Assembly: GCA_944321845.1 (NCBI GenBank)
Contig: CALUMT010000001.1
Span: forward strand, 1-64,000
Direction of reading: 5' to 3'
Length of the DNA: 64,000 bases
Source: an uncultured Butyricimonas sp.
Lineage (GTDB): Bacteria; Bacteroidota; Bacteroidia; Bacteroidales; Marinifilaceae
Shown piece by piece: positions 54,301-63,900 of this stretch. Each line of letters begins with the position of its first letter. The stretch's first letter is position 1. The notes under the pieces were generated by a model. That model was not told the DNA's origin, searched no databases, and was given only the letters and a program-made list of their open reading frames with translations. A program made the position numbers and the translations under genes.

Positions 54301-54434
54301 ATAATAGGAGGATCCACACTCGGGTAATCCCGCACCCCTAAATACATCAACCCTATCGCACCTAAAATAACCAAAACCAGATTCAGCACAGTTGCCAACA
54401 CCGGCCGCTTTATACAAGTAGAAGACAAACTCAT
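51387..54434 (-). CDS. RND-family efflux pump, inner-membrane permease (AcrB/HAE1-like)
   Basis: 1015 residues, full length for a trimeric proton-driven drug exporter. Twelve membrane helices: one near the N-terminus, a group of five around 335-475, and a second half from about 515 onward. The proton-relay aspartates are in GLVVDDAIVVMENI (helix 4). Family motifs include the porter domain starts (DYPSVDPPIISVSTSFTGA) and GIVMLVG-like IGIIMLVGLVSKNGIL. It lies between the adaptor and channel genes. Substrate unknown (antibiotics, bile salts or similar are usual). Confidence 0.94.
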   Translation of the reverse strand: MSLSSTCIKRPVLATVLNLVLVILGAIGLMYLGVRDYPSVDPPIISVSTSFTGANAEVIETQITEPLEAAINGVQGIRSLSSTSRDGMSRIRVEFELGVDLETAANDVRDKVSGTLRRLPEDIEPPTVYKADADSEPVFGVSLRSDSRSMIDLSMFAELYYKERLQTIPGVSSVEIWGEKKYSVRLRMDPALLAAYKLTPMDVRSAVDAGNVELPSGRIEGDNTELTIRTMGRLMSIDDFNNLVIARDGEKIIRFQDIGVAEVDAENTRSISRRNGVPMVMITLIPQPGANYIDIADRAYEVMADLEKDLPADIDAAVAFDDTVYIRKSIEEVENTIVEAFILVVLIIFVFLRNWRTTLIPVLAIPVSLIGAFFIMYIAGFTINILTLLAIVLAIGLVVDDAIVVMENIFTKIEQGMTPLQAGFKGSNEIFFAVIATTVVLVAVFIPIVFLEGTTGRLFREFSVVIAGAVVFSSFVALTFTPMISTKILTKSSTKNWMYQKTEPIFEGMNTIYRRWLDKFLTVRYWALIIVLVAGVGIVVLWMTLPSEMAPMEDRSLVRLSSIAPEGATYEYTERYANEISAYLDSVVPEQAKLIEYIGRGSTTNQASFQLWLADADKRRRTQQEIADELAVSVRQFTGARTLVSQQQTFGGGRGGLPVEYVLQAKNLEDLKAVLPKFMDEVNKSPIFSASDLNLKFTKPELTVTIDRDRAAAMGVSVEDISETLQLTMSEQRVGYYIMNGKQYQIISQFDRKNRNKPEDLKGVYVRNDKGELVHLDNLIHLEETSTPPQLYRYDRFVSATVSAGLAKGKTISQGLEEMDRIAGEVLNDDFKTTLSGTSKDFVESSSSLMVAFLLALVFIYLVLSAQFESFRDPLIIMLTVPLALIGALLSLWYFGQTMNIFSQIGIIMLVGLVSKNGILIVEFANQRKAAGLTLHEAIRESAVSRLRPILMTSLSTVLGILPMAMATGAGSESRVAMGIAVVGGMICSTLLTLFVIPAIYTYFSSKKVNIIEEE

Positions 54435-54454
54435 AACCTAACAATATTTATATA

Positions 54455-55516
54455 TCATATCTTCACATCTACCTTCATACCTTCACGCAACTGCATCAAA
54501 CCTCCTGTAAGCACAGTATCTCCCGGCTGGATTCCAGAAACGACTTCCACCATGCGCTCATCACGACTGACCGTCTCTATTGGAACACTGGTTGCAACTC
54601 CGTTTTTCTTTACCCACAGACGCTTGCCATCCATCTCCGGGACGACCGCTTCCGAGGGGACCAACATATAACGCAATCCCTCTTCCGTGAGCAACTCTCC
54701 CGACACGAATGCACCTGGCATCAATCCATCCGTATTGTTATAACGAGCCCGCACCGCAACCTTGTGAACATCATCTGCGGCCACATCTATCGCGTACACC
54801 TTCGCTGTAACCTTCTTGTCATGACCGGCAACATTAAAAGACAAAACCCGATTTTCTAAAGAAAGTAAAGCATATTTCTCCGGTATCGTAAACTCCACTT
54901 TCAACACCGCATCATCCACAATCGTCGAAACCTGAGTATTCTGTTGCAAATAAGTACCCTCGCTCACGTAACGGAAACCCATCCGACCATTAAACGGGGC
55001 CCTTATCTCTGTCCGGTTAATTTTCACTTTCAACAACTCGATATCCTCCAACAACATCCGGTATTCTGTTTCTAATTCTTGAAAAGACTCATAACTCACC
55101 GACTCACGATCTAACAAAACCTGTTGGCGCTTCAAACGGTCCTCCAGTAATTTCTTTTGAAATTCTTCCCTCTTCAATTGCGCCAACAAATCAGAATCAT
55201 CCACCTTCAACAACAAATCCCCCTTTTTCACCCGTTGTCCTTCTTGAAAGCAAATCTGCACCACCTTACCTGCGGTCTCGGAAACCAAATCCACCCGCTC
55301 ATTCGGGAGCATCGTTCCCGTGACTGGAATTCCATTACTCACCGTCTCATAAGCAGCTATCATCCCCGTAACCGGAAGAACACCTCCCTTTTTTCCCCCA
55401 GGGGCCGACACCATATCCAACTTCTCCGGGAAAAAATCAATTCGAGGAAGTACTACGCATGCAACCACAACAACCGGCAAACCGATCTGTAAAACCTTCT
55501 TTAGCTTTCTATTCAT
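54455..55516 (-). CDS. RND efflux periplasmic adaptor (membrane fusion protein)
   Basis: About 353 residues from the ATG at 55516 (the frame opens at 55597 but the promoter lies at 55565-55594). A hydrophobic N-terminal anchor (about 9-27) is followed by lipoyl/barrel-sandwich parts (GKVVQICFQEGQRVKKGDLLLKVDD), a coiled hairpin (LAQLKREEFQKKLLEDRLKRQ), beta-barrel (FTIPEKYA) and membrane-proximal domains. It bridges the RND pump and the TolC-like channel. First gene of the operon, 20 bases before the pump gene. Confidence 0.92.
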   Translation of the reverse strand: MNRKLKKVLQIGLPVVVVACVVLPRIDFFPEKLDMVSAPGGKKGGVLPVTGMIAAYETVSNGIPVTGTMLPNERVDLVSETAGKVVQICFQEGQRVKKGDLLLKVDDSDLLAQLKREEFQKKLLEDRLKRQQVLLDRESVSYESFQELETEYRMLLEDIELLKVKINRTEIRAPFNGRMGFRYVSEGTYLQQNTQVSTIVDDAVLKVEFTIPEKYALLSLENRVLSFNVAGHDKKVTAKVYAIDVAADDVHKVAVRARYNNTDGLMPGAFVSGELLTEEGLRYMLVPSEAVVPEMDGKRLWVKKNGVATSVPIETVSRDERMVEVVSGIQPGDTVLTGGLMQLREGMKVDVKI

Positions 55517-55564
55517 ACAATTAAAAACATTACAATTATTTATGAATACAACTTCACACACTTT

Positions 55565-55594
55565 CAAATTTAGATATACAATCTTAAGACACAA
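55565..55594 (-). promoter_or_regulatory. Promoter of the RND efflux operon
   Basis: On the minus strand TAAATTTG (55565-55572) is an exact TAnnTTTG box, with TTG (55592-55594) 19 bases upstream. The start codon at 55516 is 49 bases downstream. No regulator gene is adjacent. Confidence 0.55.
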
Positions 55595-55651
55595 CAAATA
55601 TCCGAAAGTTTATCGACCAAAAGTTAATACTTTGTTAAAAGCTATCTCCAC

Positions 55652-55677
55652 AAAAAAGAGGCCGTTACCACGACCTC
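55652..55677 (-). terminator. Intrinsic terminator after corA
   Basis: GAGGCCG (55658-55664) pairs with CGACCTC (55671-55677) with one G-T pair. On the minus strand six T follow (55652-55657). It lies 24 bases past the corA stop and just before the efflux operon promoter region. Confidence 0.7.
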
Positions 55678-55700
55678 CTGTATTCTTTTACTTAAAAACA

Positions 55701-56627
55701 TCAAATCCAATGCCGCCACTTAAAAATAACAAACCCGAAAACAGAGAACAAAAAGGATATCAACAGGGCAATCAAAAAGCCGTAAGGATTATTCTCCAGT
55801 GAATTCGGCACATTCATCCCATATAAACTGGCAACTAACGTCGGCAACATCAAAATAATCGAAATCGAAGTCAAACGCTTCATCACGATATTCAAGTTAT
55901 TCGAGATCACGGAAGCGTAAGCATCCATCGTTCCACTCAAGATATCACTATAAATACGGGCAGAATCCTGAGCCTGACGTAACTCGATCTCCACGTCCTC
56001 CACCAGGTCATCATCAAAGAACTGCCGTTGCGAACGCAAGGTTTTCATCTTCATCAACAAGTTGTCATTCCCTCGCAACGAGGTAATAAAGAACACCAAC
56101 GACTTCTCGATTTTCAACAACCGTTGCAATTCCTCGTTACGAATCGAACGTTCCAACTCTACCTCGGCCATATGCATCTGTGCATTTACCTGTTTCAGAT
56201 ACTTCAAGTACCAAACTGACGAGGAAAGGAACAGACGGAAAACCAGATCCCAATTATTGGCTAATTCCAGATTCTTACGAATCACGAAATTAATAAAATC
56301 AGGCAACATTTCAGTATGGTGATAACACACGGTCACAAACACCTCTCCCTTGATAATAATACCTAACGGCACTGTAATAAAAGGGATACTCGTGTCTACA
56401 GACTTATACGGGATACGCATAATCATCAGCGTCCATCCATCCTCAATCTCCAAACGCGAACGCTCATCCACGTCCTCAATGTCATCGATAAATTCTTCCG
56501 GAACCCCCATTTCATCGGTCAAAAAACGCAAATCTTCACGCGTAGGGGCCACAACATTAATCCAGCAATTAGGTTCCCACTCTTTCTTTTCAACAAACCC
56601 CACCTTACCTACAAGGAATGTTCTCAT
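55701..56627 (-). CDS. corA: CorA-family magnesium/divalent metal transporter
   Basis: 308 residues. A cytoplasmic N-terminal domain (about 1-240) is rich in acidic and long helical segments, then two C-terminal membrane helices (about 245-268, 280-302) with the selectivity motif YGMN in the loop (LVASLYGMNVPN). Conserved VDERSRLEIEDGW also fits the family. It should form a pentameric channel for Mg2+ or related ions. It is a single-gene unit between the efflux operon and the second uptake locus. Confidence 0.93.
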   Translation of the reverse strand: MRTFLVGKVGFVEKKEWEPNCWINVVAPTREDLRFLTDEMGVPEEFIDDIEDVDERSRLEIEDGWTLMIMRIPYKSVDTSIPFITVPLGIIIKGEVFVTVCYHHTEMLPDFINFVIRKNLELANNWDLVFRLFLSSSVWYLKYLKQVNAQMHMAEVELERSIRNEELQRLLKIEKSLVFFITSLRGNDNLLMKMKTLRSQRQFFDDDLVEDVEIELRQAQDSARIYSDILSGTMDAYASVISNNLNIVMKRLTSISIILMLPTLVASLYGMNVPNSLENNPYGFLIALLISFLFSVFGFVIFKWRHWI

Positions 56628-56814
56628 AAATAATCCTCCTTCAATTTACGAACAGAGGATCCCGAAAAATCCCCGTTCTGATTAATACTGTTGATGATAG
56701 TCGTCCATATCTATACTCTATGAATTTTGCCGCAAAAATACATTTTTCTCTCAAAAATACTATTTCATCTTCCCAAGAATATTCAACCAAATCTTTAATT
56801 ATCTATAAAACAAA

Positions 56815-56848
56815 CGAAGAAAGCTATCCCAAAGGACAGCTTTCTTCG
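56815..56848 (-). terminator. Terminator of the second uptake locus
   Basis: CGAAGAAAGCT (56815-56825) pairs perfectly with AGCTTTCTTCG (56838-56848); a few more bases pair inside. On the minus strand TTTGTTTTAT follows. It stands 28 bases past the PKD-like gene stop. Confidence 0.75.
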
Positions 56849-56875
56849 TCACTTTACTAAATACCACAAATAATT

Positions 56876-58564
56876 TTAATAACAATCGTAACGCTGACGA
56901 GCATTTGCCCCCAACAATTGTTTTATCTCAGCTATTTTTCCATCAATTCTTGTTTTGTAAATTAATTGAGGATTTTGTATAACACTAATATCAAATATAT
57001 AAATTTCCCCATTTTCACAACCGACAACCAATCGCGTGTAACTATTGTTCAAATCATAAGCGAGTGCAGTAATATTAGAATCAAACACATAACCATTCAT
57101 AAATTCGGATACATTATACGTACTATAGTCCGCATAAGTTACACCACGTTGTGCCCAATACAACTTATTATCCACAGAAAAGAAATCTCTATTAGTTGCA
57201 GAAATAGCATTTCTCCCATCAGTAGCCGCACTCATCATGAAAACTGAAGATTCGTTCAAATCAACCCGTACACCATGCCATCTTAACATAGCCATATACT
57301 TACTTGCATCACATTGTTGTGAAATCTCATTATAAGCAAAATCTCCAACATAAGGATATGGTGCATCAGGTAATTTATAATAAATGGTGTAATACTTCGT
57401 ATTCATTCCTGGCATTTGAATCAAATGCTGATTTTCTGACATATAATAAACGATCGTACCTTCTGGGAAATCTGACACTTGAGCACCTCCGTAAGAACCG
57501 GTTCCATCGTATGACAATGCAACCATATTCGTCCGGTAAACATAGTAGGTATTTGGAGATTCTCCTATATTTTCCTTCCACGTACTTGCAATAACTACAC
57601 GACGATTCTTCTCATCATAGCATGGGAATGCTGAAGAATAAGCTGCATGATAAAACTTTGTAATTTTATATCCTTTCTCATCAATATAATAAGGTTCCGT
57701 CAAAAATTGTCCACCCATATAATTCTCGTTCAATTTCCGAGTAAATACTCGTCCATCTTTTGTTGCAATAAATGAAGACGGTCCCTCGTTATATTCCCAT
57801 GCATCTTTATCTCTTCTATCCGTTACCACAAAATTCTCTGGAGTTCCATCTAAAAACAAATCTTTTAAATCATTTGCTTTCACTAAATCCTCCGCATTCA
57901 ATTCATATGCCACTTGGTCTGTTACTACGGTCCAAGAACCTTGTGAACCCACATTCAAAGATTTCGACCAAGTTAATTGCACCGGTAAACCCGGAAGAGA
58001 AGATCCATTTATCGACTCATACATATTTTCTTTTACGGTATAATCGAAAACAGTCTCTCCATTTACTTCCTTCGTATTATCACGCATCGTTGCTAACTCC
58101 GTATGGTCTCCACGCTGATACAAAACAACCCAATCTCCTGGTACATAGGCGGAGTACAACCACAAAGCCAATTTAGCCTGAAACGAAACTCCAGTTGCTT
58201 TATCAATTACAGAAAATGTTCCATAAGTCGGCACAGATGTCGAATAATAGTCCAAACCAAGAGTATCTTTTAACCAAGCAGCAGGAAGAACGACATCCAA
58301 TTCCTCACTTACAACAACATCATCAAATTTCCATTCGTAACGAACTTCATTTTTACGCGTTGCAGAATCTGCACCCCAGATAAATAATTTACTTCCCCTC
58401 AGCTCGACATTCTCTCCTTGATAACCAACTACAGAATAAGGATTATTACTATAATCTCTCAACCATGTAGGAGGATTCAATTCCACATAATCATAATTTC
58501 CTTCATCCTTGAAACAGCTCCACAAGAACAAGCAACAAACAAAACAAATAAATACGTATTTCAT
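56876..58564 (-). CDS. PKD-like family lipoprotein of a SusCD locus
   Basis: 562 residues. Lipobox LWSC (Cys about 17), followed by CFKDEGNYDYVELN typical of this lipoprotein group. Residues about 25-140 form a PKD/Ig-like part (ELRGSKLFIWGADSATRKNEVRYEWKFDD); the rest is a beta-rich region with repeated W/Y segments suggesting a propeller (VPGDWVVLYQRGD, FIATKDGRVFTRKL, VDNKLYWAQRGV). It is the last gene after SusC, SusD and the DUF4843 protein and should be a surface or periplasmic accessory to capture ligand. Enzyme activity is not evident. Confidence 0.8.
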   Translation of the reverse strand: MKYVFICFVCCLFLWSCFKDEGNYDYVELNPPTWLRDYSNNPYSVVGYQGENVELRGSKLFIWGADSATRKNEVRYEWKFDDVVVSEELDVVLPAAWLKDTLGLDYYSTSVPTYGTFSVIDKATGVSFQAKLALWLYSAYVPGDWVVLYQRGDHTELATMRDNTKEVNGETVFDYTVKENMYESINGSSLPGLPVQLTWSKSLNVGSQGSWTVVTDQVAYELNAEDLVKANDLKDLFLDGTPENFVVTDRRDKDAWEYNEGPSSFIATKDGRVFTRKLNENYMGGQFLTEPYYIDEKGYKITKFYHAAYSSAFPCYDEKNRRVVIASTWKENIGESPNTYYVYRTNMVALSYDGTGSYGGAQVSDFPEGTIVYYMSENQHLIQMPGMNTKYYTIYYKLPDAPYPYVGDFAYNEISQQCDASKYMAMLRWHGVRVDLNESSVFMMSAATDGRNAISATNRDFFSVDNKLYWAQRGVTYADYSTYNVSEFMNGYVFDSNITALAYDLNNSYTRLVVGCENGEIYIFDISVIQNPQLIYKTRIDGKIAEIKQLLGANARQRYDCY

Positions 58565-58581
58565 GTCCTTAAATTTTCAAA

Positions 58582-59331
58582 TTAAACATTTACAGTCATC
58601 AACGTAACACCGTCTTCTTCATATGTCGGATTCTCTAACAACCATTGCTTAAATTGACGAACTAATTTAAGCGCTTGATCTGGATGCTGTGAAATTAAAA
58701 CGCCATCCAATCTTTCTGCACCTTCAACATTTTGCAAGAAAGTCTTATACTTTTTCGGCGAATAATCCCCCATCAAAGTTGAAGACACTTCCCGTGTCCA
58801 CCACTCTGGTTGAACTGGATCCTGCATAATTCGAAGTACAGCTCTAGAACGTTCATAAGGTCCAACACCTACCTCATCATTTGGAACTATTTCCAGCGTC
58901 AAACGGTAACCATCTTGTAAACTTGCCAAACGGCTACTGCGATTCAATTGAATATGAATCGTATCCTGAAAAACAGTAGCTCCTTCCGCCAATGGCAATG
59001 CTCTAAAAGTATAAGAATCTGCCAATGTATATTCTTCTGGTTGTGCTGTTGTCATATCTTCCACTACACGCAGTGAAAAATGTAAATCACGTTCCAATTG
59101 TCTACCAGACAAATAAACTATCAAATCTCCATACACGCATTCATCATCATCATCGGCAAAAAAGAATGTAACTAATGTAGAATCCGCCTTAGCTGTTCCT
59201 GGATAGGCCTCATCCTTAAAATATTTGGCAAAATAAATCTCATGCTCCTCTCCAAAAGTTTGGATATCATCTGTAGAACAAGAGCAAAATAACAATATCG
59301 CAGGTATAATATACAATAAAAATCTTTTCAT
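58582..59331 (-). CDS. DUF4843-type lipoprotein of a SusCD locus
   Basis: 249 residues. Lipobox FCSC (Cys about 17) is followed by a beta-rich body (EIYFAKYFKDEAYPGTAKADSTLVTFFF, VYLSGRQLERDLHFSLRV) that matches the layout of DUF4843 proteins, which sit between susD and PKD-like genes in Bacteroidetes uptake loci. Ligand and fold partners are unknown. It begins 12 bases after susD and is followed after 17 bases by the PKD-like gene. Confidence 0.8.
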   Translation of the reverse strand: MKRFLLYIIPAILLFCSCSTDDIQTFGEEHEIYFAKYFKDEAYPGTAKADSTLVTFFFADDDDECVYGDLIVYLSGRQLERDLHFSLRVVEDMTTAQPEEYTLADSYTFRALPLAEGATVFQDTIHIQLNRSSRLASLQDGYRLTLEIVPNDEVGVGPYERSRAVLRIMQDPVQPEWWTREVSSTLMGDYSPKKYKTFLQNVEGAERLDGVLISQHPDQALKLVRQFKQWLLENPTYEEDGVTLMTVNV

Positions 59332-59343
59332 AACTATTTCGGT

Positions 59344-60954
59344 TTACATATTTTGATTTTCCGGTATCGGCAACATATACTCAGATTTATTCATTTTACG
59401 CGTTTCCCCTTTTATATAGAAAGAGGCGCCTAAACGCTTGTATAAATAAAATAATTGTCCCTCGGATATCCATTCCCGCTGTGCATCACGGATCAGATCC
59501 CGTTGGAATGTTTTCCAATCTGATGCGACTGGCAGATTATTCCATAATCCTCTATTTTGACGAATTTTATTCAAAATAGAATAAGCCTCTGTAAAATTCC
59601 CTTCACGAGCATAGGTTTCTGCCATAATATAACGCAATTCAGTAACTCGCATTACAGGTACCGTTTTTACATTATTCTCTCTAGTTGTAGTATTTGAGCT
59701 ACCATATCCTTTTGCAGAAATAGCTTCATTATTCCAAAAGCTACTATATTCTGGGGTAAACAACAAATAAAAACCTCTATAATCTTGCTCTCGCTCATCA
59801 TCCCCTGTCGCTGGATTAATAAACATTTGCTGATTATTCATATCCAACACCAACCATGTCCCAACGCCTATTGAAGTCGCATTCATCATAAAGAAGTTCT
59901 CCAAATTATAATCATTATAGGCATTCTCGTTATAAATTGCAAATAACAAGTTTGTTGTCAATTTCAAATCTGTACGATCATCTATTTTATCCTGAATAAT
60001 TCCACTAAAATCCTCATTAGCAAACATATCATAAACAGTTGTTCCATCAACACCATAAGCCTTAGCTTCCAAAACCTCCTTTGCCAAAGTAAATGCTTCA
60101 TCATAACGTCCCATATACTGGTAAACCCGAGCCAATACACCTTTCGCAGCATAATAACTCAATCGGTATCCGCGCCCTAAAAAGAAATCATCTATTTTTT
60201 CATCTCCCACATTACCAGCCATTCCATAAGACAAATCTCCTTTAAAACGAGTTGATGCCGTTGCGCTAGCACTCTGTCCATAAGCTGATGTATCAAACTC
60301 CATCGTCAATTCCATGGATTTTAACAAATCTGCTTCCACTTTCTCCAAATAAGTATCAACACTTATACCGTCCGGCTGGATATTCGGATAAACATCTACA
60401 TAAGGTAAAAAATTACCACTTTCATTTTCTACTGGAGCAGGAGCAAATAATCTTAACAAATCAAAATGCATCAAAGCACGACAAGCATAAGCCTCCCCTG
60501 CTATCAATTTACGTTCCATCTCTCCGTTTTCAAAAATATCTGGAGAAGCTTTTTCAATCTCTTGAATCAAATTATTAGCATTCGCAATGACATTATACCC
60601 ACTCTTCCACATATCATCAATTACGTTCTTCAATGTCACATCAGTAAAATTATAATTTGCAGCTTCACGATACATTTCACCTCCATAATTTTCGCTTCCA
60701 GACAACCAACTCCAGGTATATTCTTGAGCCAAACACTCCACAATACCAAATTGTAACTCCCTTCCGTACAAGTTAGCAGCCCCCATCGCCTTATACACCC
60801 CTCCAAGCATTGAACGGAATCCATCTCCCGTCCCTGTTAACTTTTCAGTCGTAGCTTCCCCCTCCGGCTCCACATCCAACCATTTTTCACATGAAGTCAG
60901 AGACACTACCAATAGCATTACCACTAATAACACATGTATTCTTTTCTTTTTCAT
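59344..60954 (-). CDS. SusD/RagB-type nutrient-binding outer-membrane lipoprotein, second locus
   Basis: About 536 residues. Lipobox LTSC (after MKKKRIHVLLVV; the frame opens 12 bases earlier at 60966, overlapping susC) then EKWLDVEPEGEATTEKL. TPR-like helices include GEAYACRALMHFDLLRLFAP and the conserved MRVTELRYIMAETYAREG with AQREWISEGQLFYLYKRLG at the C-terminal end. It should form the lid of the adjacent SusC channel. The start at 60954 leaves 11 bases after the susC stop. Confidence 0.93.
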   Translation of the reverse strand: MKKKRIHVLLVVMLLVVSLTSCEKWLDVEPEGEATTEKLTGTGDGFRSMLGGVYKAMGAANLYGRELQFGIVECLAQEYTWSWLSGSENYGGEMYREAANYNFTDVTLKNVIDDMWKSGYNVIANANNLIQEIEKASPDIFENGEMERKLIAGEAYACRALMHFDLLRLFAPAPVENESGNFLPYVDVYPNIQPDGISVDTYLEKVEADLLKSMELTMEFDTSAYGQSASATASTRFKGDLSYGMAGNVGDEKIDDFFLGRGYRLSYYAAKGVLARVYQYMGRYDEAFTLAKEVLEAKAYGVDGTTVYDMFANEDFSGIIQDKIDDRTDLKLTTNLLFAIYNENAYNDYNLENFFMMNATSIGVGTWLVLDMNNQQMFINPATGDDEREQDYRGFYLLFTPEYSSFWNNEAISAKGYGSSNTTTRENNVKTVPVMRVTELRYIMAETYAREGNFTEAYSILNKIRQNRGLWNNLPVASDWKTFQRDLIRDAQREWISEGQLFYLYKRLGASFYIKGETRKMNKSEYMLPIPENQNM

Positions 60955-60965
60955 ATCTCTAAACA

Positions 60966-63900
60966 TTAAAATCCGATACTTAACGTGAAACTATAATTTT
61001 TAGCAAATGGATAACTCGTTCCTCGTTCGGCTTTAATCGTAGACCAACGAGCGATATCATTAGCGTTAAAACGAATACCCAAAGATGTCAAATGAAATTT
61101 CTGAATCAATCGTTGATCAAAGTCATAACCAGCAGAAAGACTCGTGAACTGCAAATAATCATCATCTTGTACAAAACGAGAAGTAGGTTGAGTTTTCGTC
61201 GTATTCTTTATATCATAGAATGGAGCCACATCTCCAGGAGCCTGCCATCTATCCGTCAAAACCCGACGATCCACGTTACTATTTGCAATATCAGCATGTT
61301 CTACCTTATTTAACAACGTCTCGTTATATTGCTGTGCTCCCCAAGCATACAAAAATGAGGTATTCACGTAAAAGCCTTTCCACCCGATATTAAACCCAAA
61401 AGAACCTTGAGCATCTGGACTTGTATCTCCAAGAACAACTTCATCTCGAGAATTCCACAAATAAGTACTACTTCCATCCCGCTTACGGAATTTTTCTTTA
61501 CCATTTGAAGGGTCAATACCATAAGACACAACTCCATAAATAGCCGTTGTTGATGCTCCTTCATAGTACTGAGTCAATGGCACATACATCAAATCCTCGT
61601 AAGCAGCGCTTTCTTCTGGCGTCAAATTATCCAATTCGCCATTGTGAAAATCCTGAATATGTTCATTATACTGTGCAGCATCCTGACCTAATTTTGTGAT
61701 TTTATTCTTATTTGAAGCTAACGTTCCATTAAAAGCTACTGTCCAGTCTTCGTTTTGGAATATTGTTGCATTCAACTTAACCTCAAAACCTTTATTCTCT
61801 ATAGAACCTGCATTAGTATAATAATTTTCAAAACCGGAAGACGTACGAATTGACAACTGGGCTAATTGATCATCCGTCTTCTTTATATAATAATTTGCTT
61901 CCAAAGTATAACGATCTTGGAACAAACCTAAATTGATCCCGACATCCAAGGTTCCTGTTTTTTCCCAAGTCAATTTTGGATTTCCTAAAGCAATCAATGT
62001 ATTGGCCGGGAAAGAATAATACCAGTCATCTGATGTATTGTATGTTGACACTGCCGCATACGAAGGGAAGCTTACGTTTCCTGTCGTACCATATGTTCCA
62101 CGTACACGTAACGTAGAAATCATTGCCTGATCCTGCATCCATTTATAATTATGTATATTTACACCAACTCCTAATGACCAGAAAGGAGCAAAACGCTTAT
62201 CACTACCAAATTTTGACGAACCATCAAAACGGAATGAACCATCAAACAAGTAGACATCATTATACGAGTAATTTACAGAACCAAGTACTCCAAACAAACG
62301 ACTTTCATCATTAGTTTGAGAGGTCTTATCCGGCTGTTGAGCAGCATAAGAAGGTTTATTCATATTACTCAACTGGAAGCCTTTATACAAAGTAGAAGTA
62401 GTTTTACTTGTAACTTGCTGGGCATTAATACCTAAGGTTGCATTTACAAAATGATGATTAAACGAGCGATTAAAATACGCCATCACATTCACATTCCAAT
62501 TTAACCCATTACTTGTCGTTATATCCAAAATACCCTTTTCCTTACTGTCCACACCATTAAATTGCACCTCTTTGGGGTCATCAAAACTTTCTGCCTCAGA
62601 ATCCGTTCTTGTTACCGACAATTGAGCTTTAGCGGAAAAACCCTTATCAAAAAACAAATTCACACTCAAATTATTCGTCAAATCATTCAATGTTGTCTTT
62701 CCGGAATAACTACCTAAATACTTTGCCTGGAAAAGAGGATTAGCCGTAGAATTACTATTTCCCAACGTTTCCAGCAAATTACCATCATTATCATAAGGAG
62801 CCCAATAAGGTTTTAATGCTGCATAAGTAGAAAAATCTCCATAAGGAGAATCCTCCGATTTCGTCACATTAAAAGTAATTGAATTCATCACCTGCAAACG
62901 TTCACCTTTACGATAATCCAAGGTTAACCCTACTCCCATATTATCACGATACGATCCCTTCATTGCCCCGTTATGAGTTCCATAATTCAAATCCAAGCTA
63001 TAACGAATACTCTCAACACCTCCTGATATATTCAAAGAATGTGAATGATTAAAAACATTCCGCAACGGTTGAGCCAACCAATCTGTACGCACACCTCTAG
63101 CGACCTCGTTCAATAATTGATTATATTTATAATCTAAATTTGCTTGAACCCCAGGATCCCCATCTTCAGCCGTGAACAAACCAGCTAAACGCTCCACTTC
63201 CAACATTTCCCACGCATTACATAAGTTATAATCAGACAAATCAGGAAATTCTGCTCCACCAGTAAAATTATACATCACGCGTAATTCACCCGGCTTTGGA
63301 GCTACAGTCGTCACAACTACGACACCATTTGCCGCTCTAGATCCATACATGGCGGTTGCTGCCGCATCCTTCAATATCGTCATACTTTCAATACGATTCA
63401 TATCCATATCATAAATCTTTTGAACGTCAACCTCAAAACCATCCAAAATAAAAATAGGTAAATTCGGGTTATCCTCCAGATTTGTCCGTTGAGAACGGCG
63501 AGCAGCAGCGACATCCAAACCTCTATTCATACCAATACTGCTCTCCCCTCGAATCGTAAATTCCGGTAAACTATTTGGGTCGGAACCAAACAAATTGTTC
63601 TGCTTTATACGGAAAGAAGGATCAAAAGACTGCAAAGCCGCAATTACATTCTTATTATTTGTTTTTAATAACTGATCCTTTGTCACTGTCGTTGCATTAC
63701 CAGTAAAACTCTCTTTCTTCACCCGATTATAACCGGTTACAACCACCTCGTCCATTTTCTTCACTTCTTCTTTCATAACCACGTTAATCGTGTCTTGTCC
63801 GGTATACTTTATCGTTTGTGATGCATAACCAACAAATGAAAAAATAAACACGAAATTTGTATCTTTAAGCACAGGTAAAGTCAATTTATAACTTCCATCC